DNA from: Arthrobacter sp. JZ12
GTDB taxonomy: Bacteria > Actinomycetota > Actinomycetes > Actinomycetales > Micrococcaceae
Direction: 5' to 3'
Length of the DNA stretch: 64,000 nt
NCBI RefSeq assembly: GCF_035189165.1
Contig: NZ_CP045246.1
Location: 2,170,001-2,234,000, forward strand
How positions within the stretch are numbered: position 1 is the first letter of the stretch; every line of letters begins with the position of its first letter. The notes beneath the pieces were generated by a model. That model saw only the letters and a list, made by a program, of their open reading frames with translations. It did no database searches and was not told the DNA's origin. Positions 1 through 6,643 of this stretch are shown here, piece by piece. The translations under genes and the position numbers were made by a program.

Positions 1-255
1 GATCACTGCGAGGTTTTGACGCCGCTTGATGGTGAGGATGACGGCGGCGATGGCGCTCAGGATGGCGATCGTCTGTCCGGCCACCGCGGCAGCGGCCATT
101 CGTAGCGCGCTGTCCACCGTGAGCGGCCCATAACTGTTCAAGGCCAGCCCCAGCACGGCAGGGATGACGACCACTCCGAGAATGAGGACGGTGGAGCGTC
201 GGATTCGGCGCTGGGGCTTCACTACGGTTTGTCCGTGCACCGCTTCTGCGCTCAT
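1..255 (-). CDS. Partial membrane protein, cut by left window edge
   Basis: An open frame starts at an ATG at 255, with a GGAAAGGA ribosome-binding site about six bases upstream, and runs off the window without a stop (85 codons visible). The visible protein has a short charged N-terminus (QRRIRRS) and then two hydrophobic stretches, around residues 23-42 and 53-72, separated by a short loop. It ends in a positively charged KRRQ patch. This looks like a small integral membrane protein. No family is recognised, and the C-terminus lies outside the window. The frame is supported by the start signal and the hydrophobic periodicity only. Confidence 0.55.
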   Translation of the reverse strand, partial: MSAEAVHGQTVVKPQRRIRRSTVLILGVVVIPAVLGLALNSYGPLTVDSALRMAAAAVAGQTIAILSAIAAVILTIKRRQNLAVI

Positions 256-340
256 AGCGTGTCCTTTCCGAGCCATATGCCGGAGAGTACCGGCAGTTTG
301 AGCAGCCTATGAGCCGGGGGCAGGTGACGTCGCACGATCG

Positions 341-694
341 TCAATCCCGCTTGTGGCCGTAGTTGTCGCCCATGTGGTTCACGGGCCTGTCCATCCACTT
401 TGGCCGGTCCCCGAAAGCAGCCGGACGGGAGCGTGTCACATCGGGATCATCCCGTGAGTCCCACGTCTGCACGGTTTCGCTGGCTCTGCGCTGCAGGAGG
501 AGGCTCCGGATGAGGATCCCGGCACTTGAGAGTGTGAGCACTCCACCAACGGCCAGCAACAAGCCGGACCACAGCTGAGGCTCGGCGCCATCAGAGTGCG
601 CGGCTGCATAGGCAGAGATCCCCGAAGCCAAGAGAAGGAAGCCCACGATGAAAATTGCGCCGCCGATCATGAACAACTTACTGTGCGCCTGCAT
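341..694 (-). CDS. Hypothetical two-helix membrane protein
   Basis: This 117-residue protein starts at an ATG preceded by GGGGGA, a good ribosome-binding site. It has two clear transmembrane segments, at about residues 8-30 and 41-68, followed by a polar, charged C-terminal tail rich in Arg and Asp (residues 70-117) that probably lies in the cytoplasm. No conserved domain is recognised. It follows the partial membrane protein gene on the same strand, and both look like ordinary small membrane proteins. The role is unknown. Confidence 0.6.
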   Translation of the reverse strand: MQAHSKLFMIGGAIFIVGFLLLASGISAYAAAHSDGAEPQLWSGLLLAVGGVLTLSSAGILIRSLLLQRRASETVQTWDSRDDPDVTRSRPAAFGDRPKWMDRPVNHMGDNYGHKRD

Positions 695-816
695 AGCGTC
701 CCCCGATGCTGTCGTGGACCCAGCCTACCAACCGCGAAATCCCAGGGACCTCCGGACAGTCCTGCGAGACGACGGGCGCTTAGAAGGCCTTCGGAACCCC
801 GCTGCTATCTTTCCAA

Positions 817-1488
817 CTACACCGGACTCGGCACGGGATGTTCATCCTTCGCATAACGCCAAAGTGCGACGTCCATGATCCGCAACCGGGAGATGTGCGG
901 AACGCTGGCTGCCTTGCCGATCCGGTCAAGGCGCCCGGCCAGCTCGACGTCGTCCTGGAACACCTGGTGCCAGCGTTCCCATTGTTTGTCGGAGTCCTGC
1001 AGCCCCATCTGAGGTCCGACTTCGGAGTCATAGATGGGGATCAGAGCTGGTCTCTTTCGGGCAAGGATCTTGCTTGCGGTAGTTTCACCAATGCCCCAGC
1101 GCTCGGATTTCGCCGACCGTAGGACGTGCCAGAGCCTCCAGCCCGGACTGCCCTTGCCGAGGTAGCGGTCGAACTGCTCACGGCTGAGTTCGGTGAAATC
1201 CAGGCCTACGGGCAGCGCAGCCAATAACCCGCGGACCTCGAAGGCCTTCTCAGCCAGTCCCGCCGCAGCTTTGCCAGGCACTTCCACACTGAGCATCGAC
1301 ACTGCGACGAAGTCGTCACCGGTCAGCTCATTGGCTGTGGCGCTATTCCCGCCGCCGGCCCAAGTGTCAAAGTAGGCGCCGGCGTAGTACTTCCGGCCGG
1401 ACTTCCCGACGTCATGGAAGTAGCTGCTTACATATTCCACCGCGTCCTCGAACCCGTCCTTGGACAGAATCGGATGTACCTCGCTCAT
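817..1488 (-). CDS. DUF6308-type hypothetical protein
   Basis: This 223-residue soluble protein starts at an ATG with GGGGGA just upstream. The middle and C-terminal part (GETTASKILARKRPALIPIYD, then ISRLRIMDVALWRYA) matches my memory of the DUF6308 family, common in actinobacteria and without a known function. The pattern of a helix-hairpin-helix-like GIGETTASKIL segment followed by a conserved R-P-x-L-I-P-I-Y-D motif is typical. There is no signal peptide or membrane segment. The neighbouring genes are small accessory genes and do not suggest a pathway. The family call is from recognition, and no search was run. Confidence 0.6.
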   Translation of the reverse strand: MSEVHPILSKDGFEDAVEYVSSYFHDVGKSGRKYYAGAYFDTWAGGGNSATANELTGDDFVAVSMLSVEVPGKAAAGLAEKAFEVRGLLAALPVGLDFTELSREQFDRYLGKGSPGWRLWHVLRSAKSERWGIGETTASKILARKRPALIPIYDSEVGPQMGLQDSDKQWERWHQVFQDDVELAGRLDRIGKAASVPHISRLRIMDVALWRYAKDEHPVPSPV

Positions 1489-1571
1489 TGGTCCCCCATG
1501 TTGGCTTGTCCTGCGCGACTCTTCGACACTGACTCCTGCGCTCGTGAGCTCAAGAAGGATAACTTATAACC

Positions 1572-1919
1572 ATGGCGAAGCAGCGTGTAGCCGATGGCGG
1601 TGCGGACCCAGTGACCCAGCGGCTGGTGAAAGCAATCGGTAGCGATAACCTTGCTGCGCTACTCGGTGTGGCCGCGGGCTCCCCAGGCCGCTGGGCCAAC
1701 GGACAAGACACACCGAGCGAAGCGGTACGCCTTCAACTAGCCGAGATAGATCAGCTGGTGGATCAGCTGCTGACTGCACTCACGCCGGCGCAGGCTCGTC
1801 TCTGGCTAGTAGGCCAGAACATTCACCTTCGTGGCCGGCCCATCGACCTATACCGACTGGAGGGAGCGACTCCGCTCATTGACGCTCTACGCGCTCACCA
1901 AGAGGGCGCCGCCTCCTGA
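1572..1919 (+). CDS. MbcA/ParS/Xre-type antitoxin (DUF2384-like)
   Basis: A 115-residue protein with the organisation of the Xre/MbcA/ParS antitoxin family. The N-terminal half (IGSDNLAALLGVAAGSPGRW) resembles a helix-turn-helix. The C-terminal part has the family's toxin-binding signature (AQARLWLVGQN, then LRGRPIDLYRL and a terminal LIDALRAHQEGA). Such antitoxins normally pair with a downstream RES-domain toxin that degrades NAD+. No RES gene follows here. Instead, the TGA stop overlaps an ATG (TGATG) that opens a damaged HTH reading frame. The gene could therefore be an orphan antitoxin or part of a decayed module. The antitoxin family call is fairly secure. The absence of a toxin is seen directly. 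Confidence 0.65.
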   Translation: MAKQRVADGGADPVTQRLVKAIGSDNLAALLGVAAGSPGRWANGQDTPSEAVRLQLAEIDQLVDQLLTALTPAQARLWLVGQNIHLRGRPIDLYRLEGATPLIDALRAHQEGAAS

Positions 1920-2071
1920 TGGCAAGGTCCGCAATAGACACGGGATCACCCAGCAGGAGATGGCTGCCCAGCGAAGTCGGCCTTGGAACTGTTGAGCGCC
2001 TCGAACATAGTAGGACAGTGTCGGTAGTTGTCCGGAAGACGATCCGGCTGATGGAGGCGATGTCGCGCTGA
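1919..2071 (+). pseudogene. Frameshifted XRE-type HTH relic
   Basis: Two reading frames together encode a plausible HTH domain. One frame (about 1922-1968) reads VRNRHGITQQEMAAQ, the usual first helices of an XRE protein. The next (about 1968-2071) reads SEVGLGTVERLEHSR and then VVRKTIRLMEAMSR, the recognition helix and following helix. Dropping one base near 1968 joins them into a normal HTH. The second frame also has an ATG at 1919 overlapping the antitoxin stop, so a 50-residue peptide could still be made. I read this as a decayed regulator gene, or less likely a sequencing error. Confidence 0.45.
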
Positions 2072-2223
2072 TACCACTGCCCTCGAGGCTTCAGGTGCAC
2101 CAGTAAATACGTTCCACCCACCTGTGTCGCTTATGGGTGGCCACACGGCCAGATGCTCAACTGGCACTGCCACTAGGTGCAGCCTGCAACTGCTGAAAGT
2201 AAAGCCCGCACGCGGTTGCGCGA

Positions 2224-2553
2224 TCACTCCTCATTCAGGAGGACCCGGACCGTGTGGAGGACGAGCTCGCGTTGGCGGGTGTTCAACCGGTTCGCCGACT
2301 CCGGCAGGACGAACGGCTCCATCTCCCCCGCGGGCAGCCCGGCGGCTTCCCTGAGCTTTGTCATCGGGATGTCGAGGGCGATCGAGAAGGCCTTCAGGAT
2401 CTTCTCGCTGGGTTCCTCCGGTACAGCGCGCAAATACTTCGAGATCGAGGTGTTTGAGACCTCGATGCCCTTGGCAGCGGCGATGGCGGTGATGCGGCGG
2501 GCAGAGAGCTGCTCCGTGTTGGAGTCGTTCAGCAGGTCGGATAGCGAGCTCAT
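2224..2553 (-). CDS. XRE-family transcriptional regulator
   Basis: A 109-residue protein if it starts at the ATG at 2553 (an upstream in-frame start at 2571 is possible but adds only six residues). Residues about 15-65 form an XRE/Cro-like helix-turn-helix: ARRITAIAAAKGIEVSNTSI then SKYLRAV, followed by a helix (EKILKAFSIALDIPMTKLREAAGL) typical of regulators that sense nothing obvious but bind DNA as dimers. The C-terminal 35 residues are probably helical (TRQRELVLHTVRVLL). It stands alone, with the relic region upstream and a small secreted protein gene on its other side. The target is unknown. Confidence 0.7.
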   Translation of the reverse strand: MSSLSDLLNDSNTEQLSARRITAIAAAKGIEVSNTSISKYLRAVPEEPSEKILKAFSIALDIPMTKLREAAGLPAGEMEPFVLPESANRLNTRQRELVLHTVRVLLNEE

Positions 2554-2625
2554 ACGTCCGAGCCTACGCACTGAAAAGGGAAGCCCCCGACCATCCCAGA
2601 GCTTCCCTCTGCCAGTGATGAGTCA

Positions 2626-2895
2626 TCACATGTTGTAGGCGTACGTGATGTAGTACCGGTAGGCGTTGGTCCCCCACTTGTCCTTCGCGCAAGGCGTTGA
2701 CCGTACGACCTGCATTGTCGGGCTGGCATTGATGCGGGTCTTCGTGTAGTTGAACTGGCTTACGCAGCCTGTGTACGTGTTGAAGGCGTTGGTCATCGTG
2801 TAGTAGCGGACCACCGCGTTAGCGGGTACGCCGGCACTTAGCACCAGGCCGCCGGCCAACGTGAGAGCAGCAGCCGCCTTGGCAATGAATTTCAA
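2626..2895 (-). CDS. Small secreted protein
   Basis: The best start is a TTG at 2895 with GGGGGA five bases upstream, giving 89 residues. The longer ATG frame would place an unlikely polar extension before the signal sequence. The N-terminus is a classical signal peptide: LKFIAK, then a hydrophobic core (AAAALTLAGGLVLSAG) and a signal-peptidase site at PANA-VV. The mature part is about 60 residues, rich in Tyr, Thr and Asn, with two cysteines (TGCVSQF and STPCAKD) that could form a disulfide. No family is recognised. It is probably exported, with an unknown role. Confidence 0.65.
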   Translation of the reverse strand: MKFIAKAAAALTLAGGLVLSAGVPANAVVRYYTMTNAFNTYTGCVSQFNYTKTRINASPTMQVVRSTPCAKDKWGTNAYRYYITYAYNM

Positions 2896-3030
2896 GAGTC
2901 CCCCAGGAGTTGTTGGATGATGCCGAAACCATATCGGGGGCTGGCGAACGTCCACAATGGGGAGAAGTGCCTACCGGTAGTACAGCAACCGGCTCGGCGG
3001 CTTCAGGCGAAGGCCTCACCACCGAAAGCA

Positions 3031-3074
3031 CCACTCAGGCAGGGCACATGATGTGAGATGCCCTGCCTGAGTGG
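3031..3074 (-). terminator. Hairpin terminator after the S8 protease gene
   Basis: A perfect 16-bp inverted repeat (arms 3031-3046 and 3059-3074, 12-base loop) lies seven bases past the stop codon of the protease gene. The arms are GC-rich (CCACTCAGGCAGGGCA). The T-run after the stem on the minus strand is weak, so termination would rely mainly on the strong stem. Confidence 0.7.
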
Positions 3075-3080
3075 CTGAAG

Positions 3081-6000
3081 CTAGAGGATTGTGCTGAAGA
3101 TGTTCCAGCCGGAGCCGACCTTCACCCGCGGACCCCACGGGACGAGGCCGCCGCCGGGATAGAGCCAAAGCACTCCGGCCTTGTCGCGGGCGAGGACGTC
3201 CATGGTTGTGTCGCCGTTGAAATCACCGGGACCGACGATGCTGGTGAAGTTCTGCCATCCGGATCCGATCTTGGTACCGCCGCCAGCCCAGCCGCCGGCG
3301 CCGTTGCCTGAGTACAGAAGCAGGTCGCCAGCAGCTGTACGGGCCATGACGTCCACAGCACCGTCGCCATTGAAGTCACCGGGCCCGACGATGCTGGTGA
3401 ATCCCTGCCATCCGGAGCCGACCTTCACACGCGACTTCCAACCGCCGAGGCCGTTGCCTGGGTACATCCAGAGTGCGCCGTACTTATCCCGGGCCAATAC
3501 GTCCACAGCGCCGTCGCCGGTAAAGTCACCGGGGCCGACGATGCTGGTGAATCCCTGCCATCCGGAGCCGACCTTCACACGCGACTTCCAACCGCTGTTG
3601 CCGTTGCCGGGGTAGAGCCAGAGGACGCCCTTGGTGTCGCGGGCCAGGACGTCGGTGTTGCCGTCGCCGTTGAAGTCGCCGGGTTCGACGATGCTGGTGA
3701 AGCCGTTCCAGCCGGAGCCGACCTTCACACGCGACTTCCAGCCTCCAGAACCGTTGCCAGGGTAAAGCCAGAGGGCGCCGGCGGTGTCACGGGCGAGAAC
3801 GTCCGCGTTGCCGTCCCCGGAAAAGTCCGAGGTGACGTCGACGACGTTGGTGGTGGAGGGGGCGAACCTGATCTGGGTCTCGTATCCGGGCAGGGTTGCT
3901 GTGACCTTGACGTTGATCGCCCAGCCGACGTCTTCACGCTTGATCGTGTACGTGGAGGACGTTTCTCCCTCGATGGGGAGGCCGTTGCGCATCCACTGGA
4001 TCGCGATGTTGGCTGCGGGTGCCCAGGTGCCGACGTCGGTTTTGAGGGTTTCCCCAACCCGATGAATCCCGCTCATCACGGGGTCGGGTCCGCTGAGCTT
4101 CCCGGGCAACACCCTGTTCGTCCACAAGGATTGAACGGTCTGAGCCGGGTAGCCGGCCTTGGTGCCGGTGACCCTGACAGCGATCATCTGATCGAAGTCC
4201 TCGCTGGTGAGCGTGTAGGTTGAAGACGTCGCACCGTTGATGGCAGCTCCACTGCGAAGCCACTGGTAGCTGAAAGCCTCAGGTGCCGGCGACCAGGATC
4301 CCGGAACAGCCGTCAGCTTCTGCCCGACATACCTCGCACCGGAAATGGTCGGTGTAGGCGCCGCGAATCCGACTCCCCCGATGCTCGTCTCGGATGAGGT
4401 CTGGGAGACCATCTGGTAACCGCCTTTGGAACCGGTGACCCTTACACTGATCTTCGCGCCGGCATCGCCAGGAGCCGCGGTGTAGGTCGTTCCGCTTGCA
4501 CCGAGGATAATGGACCCGTTGCGGAGCCACTGACGGGTCAGCGAGACAGGGGCAGGACCCCACTGGCCATCATCCGCGGTCAGCACACCACCGACGGTTG
4601 CCGAGCCTGAGATGGTCGGTGTGCCTGCGGTGAGGACGCCGTAAGCGACTGGTCCAGGTGAGAGCAGCTCGCTGCTGGCTGGCTCATAGCCTTCCTTGGT
4701 GCCCGTTGCGACGACCGCCACGTTGAGGCCCAGGTCGTTGGGGCTCAATGTGTAGGTGCTGCCGGTGGCAACGGGAGTCGTGTTCCCGCCGACGAACCAT
4801 TCGTAGGTGACGTTCACGGGTGCAGGCTCCCACCCGCTGACGCTGGAGGTAATCGTCTCGCCGACGCGGAGAACGCCATCCATGAATACCTGGCCGGGTT
4901 CAAGCTTCGGCGAGGGGCCGGGGATCTCGCCAACGGGAACGATCCGGACTGCCTCAACCGCCCGTGAAGCATCGACGATTCCGGTGCCGTAGGAGACACC
5001 GGTGAAGCCGCCGAATCCCTTCGCGGTGCTCTTGAGAGTCTCCTCTACCTTGGCAGGGGTAAGCATGGGGTTTGCGGCTAGCATGAGCGCGGCGACGCCG
5101 GCGACGTGCGGGGCTGCCATGGAAGTGCCCTGCATGAAGCCGTATGCGCTACCGGATGTCGGTCCCTGCAATCCGGAGTTGACGGTGGAAAGGATCATGC
5201 CTTCGGCGGGACCGAAGTTGTGGTTGCCGCCCGGAGCGCTGACGTCGACGCTACTGCCGTAGTTGGAGTAGGGGGCGTCGAGCCCGTCGGGGCCGGTAGC
5301 ACCAACGGTGATGACGTTGTTGCAGCTGGCCGGCGAGTAGTAGGAGGCGTCGTCGGCTTCGTTGCCTGCCGCTGCGACAATGACGCTGCCGCGGACTACT
5401 GCCGCGTCGATGGCGTTCTGGTAGCTGTACGAGCAGAAGTTCTCGCCGCCGAGGCTGAGGTTGATGACCCGGGCAGGGTTCTCATTGGCGGGGACCCCTA
5501 CGACGGAACCGCCGGAAGCCCACGTGATGCCGTCGATGATGTCGGAGGTGTACCCGCCGCCACACAGGCCAAGCGCACGGATTGGAAGAACCCTGGCGTC
5601 AGGTGCGACACCGGCGATGCCCACGCCGTTCCCGGTGACCGCGGCGATAGTGCCGGCCACGTGGGCTCCATGCCAGGAGGAATGGTCGACCGGGCAGTTT
5701 GTGCCGTCGCCGTAGGTTCCTTCATCGCGCGGGTCCGAGTCGCGTCCGTTGCCGTCACGGGCGATGGCGGTGCTGGCGATCATGTCGTAGCCGGGCAGAC
5801 TGTTGGCGTCCAGATCCTGATGCGGGACCGTGCCGGAGTCGATGACGGCGACCACCACGCCGGAGCCGGTGCTGTGGTCCCACGCCGGCAGCACATTGAG
5901 GCCGTAGGCTGCCTGGGTCAGGTCCCACTGGTACCCAATCAAGGTGTCATTGGGTCTGGCGGCCATAGCGAACATCATGGTGTCCGGCTCGACGTACTCG

Positions 6001-6350
6001 ACCGTCGGATCCGCTGCCAGGTCGGTGACGAACTCTTCGGCCGCTGCTGCATCCAGCTCGCGATCAGTCTTCACGACCCTCGCTCCGGTGCTCAGACCAC
6101 GCAGCTCCTTGATGCTGACCCCGAGGGCCTTGGCTGTTGCGCCGTACGCTTTGCCGCGGGCAGCAGCAGTGCCCGCCGTCTCCTTGAACTTGACGATGAA
6201 CTGATCTGTCGGCTTGGCCTCAGGTGTGGCACGAACAGTGTCGTCCACCTTCGGCTCGAGTGTGGCGGATGCTGGAACTGCGAAAAGGGTGGAACCGAGC
6301 AGCGCCGCGATCGTGGCGGCAGCGGTGAGTACCAGACGGGAACGACCCAT
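3081..6350 (-). CDS. Secreted S8 (subtilisin) protease with Ig-like and FG-GAP repeats
   Basis: The likely start is the ATG at 6350 with AAGGACG upstream (1089 residues). A longer frame lacks a signal at its front. The order is: signal peptide (to SASA-type cleavage near residue 29), inhibitor I9-like propeptide (about 50-122), peptidase S8 domain (about 160-470), four Ig-like repeats of about 90 residues (each with a W-x-P-A-P and Q-W-L-R-N/S-G core), and five FG-GAP/VCBS-like repeats of about 57 residues to the C-terminus. The catalytic triad is visible: Asp 171 (AVIDSGT), His 227 (HGAHVAG) and Ser 410 (GTSMAAP), with the oxyanion Asn near 330. The enzyme is exported and probably self-processed, and the C-terminal repeats probably bind the surface or substrate. 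It is transcribed alone. Confidence 0.93.
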   Translation of the reverse strand: MGRSRLVLTAAATIAALLGSTLFAVPASATLEPKVDDTVRATPEAKPTDQFIVKFKETAGTAAARGKAYGATAKALGVSIKELRGLSTGARVVKTDRELDAAAAEEFVTDLAADPTVEYVEPDTMMFAMAARPNDTLIGYQWDLTQAAYGLNVLPAWDHSTGSGVVVAVIDSGTVPHQDLDANSLPGYDMIASTAIARDGNGRDSDPRDEGTYGDGTNCPVDHSSWHGAHVAGTIAAVTGNGVGIAGVAPDARVLPIRALGLCGGGYTSDIIDGITWASGGSVVGVPANENPARVINLSLGGENFCSYSYQNAIDAAVVRGSVIVAAAGNEADDASYYSPASCNNVITVGATGPDGLDAPYSNYGSSVDVSAPGGNHNFGPAEGMILSTVNSGLQGPTSGSAYGFMQGTSMAAPHVAGVAALMLAANPMLTPAKVEETLKSTAKGFGGFTGVSYGTGIVDASRAVEAVRIVPVGEIPGPSPKLEPGQVFMDGVLRVGETITSSVSGWEPAPVNVTYEWFVGGNTTPVATGSTYTLSPNDLGLNVAVVATGTKEGYEPASSELLSPGPVAYGVLTAGTPTISGSATVGGVLTADDGQWGPAPVSLTRQWLRNGSIILGASGTTYTAAPGDAGAKISVRVTGSKGGYQMVSQTSSETSIGGVGFAAPTPTISGARYVGQKLTAVPGSWSPAPEAFSYQWLRSGAAINGATSSTYTLTSEDFDQMIAVRVTGTKAGYPAQTVQSLWTNRVLPGKLSGPDPVMSGIHRVGETLKTDVGTWAPAANIAIQWMRNGLPIEGETSSTYTIKREDVGWAINVKVTATLPGYETQIRFAPSTTNVVDVTSDFSGDGNADVLARDTAGALWLYPGNGSGGWKSRVKVGSGWNGFTSIVEPGDFNGDGNTDVLARDTKGVLWLYPGNGNSGWKSRVKVGSGWQGFTSIVGPGDFTGDGAVDVLARDKYGALWMYPGNGLGGWKSRVKVGSGWQGFTSIVGPGDFNGDGAVDVMARTAAGDLLLYSGNGAGGWAGGGTKIGSGWQNFTSIVGPGDFNGDTTMDVLARDKAGVLWLYPGGGLVPWGPRVKVGSGWNIFSTIL
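3084..3843 (-). repeat. Five FG-GAP/VCBS-like repeats in the protease C-terminus
   Basis: The last quarter of the protease gene consists of five tandem units of about 170 bp. Each encodes GDFNGDGxxDVLARD, then LWLYPGNG and VKVGSGWxxFTSI. Some neighbouring units are almost identical at DNA level (compare about 3386-3440 with 3536-3590), which indicates recent expansion or gene conversion. The D-x-N/T-G-D-G segments resemble calcium-binding loops of FG-GAP blades. Confidence 0.85.
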
Positions 6351-6643
6351 GAACGTCCTTGAGGTGAGGGCCCGATGCGACGGGCGACGGGAGCGCCCAG
6401 TTGCATCCCCCGCAGAGAATGATATATGGAAAGTAGGAGTTCCCTCGCGCAGCCACATGCCCGCCGTTGTTGCGGAGGGTCGCGACCCTTCTTGGCTCGG
6501 GTTGCGCTACGAGCGGGCTGCGTAGCTTCTCTCGTTCACCAGCCGCTCGGTTCCTCCGCTAGTGTTCGGGAATTAATCATCGCAACGCCCTAACCATTCG
6601 GTCATGTTTCGATGAGGATTGGTTGACGTTGCTCGCCTTGGCC

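Noticed and set aside
5106..6362. 418-codon plus-strand open frame antisense to the S8 protease
   Set aside because: It is the reverse complement of a high-GC coding region with intact protease motifs on the other strand. It has no domain or start signal of its own.
6351..6643. Possible small genes between the S8 protease and the nuclease-NACHT gene
   Set aside because: Open frames here are extensions or antisense of the protease start. The region probably holds only the protease promoter and the end of the NACHT gene.
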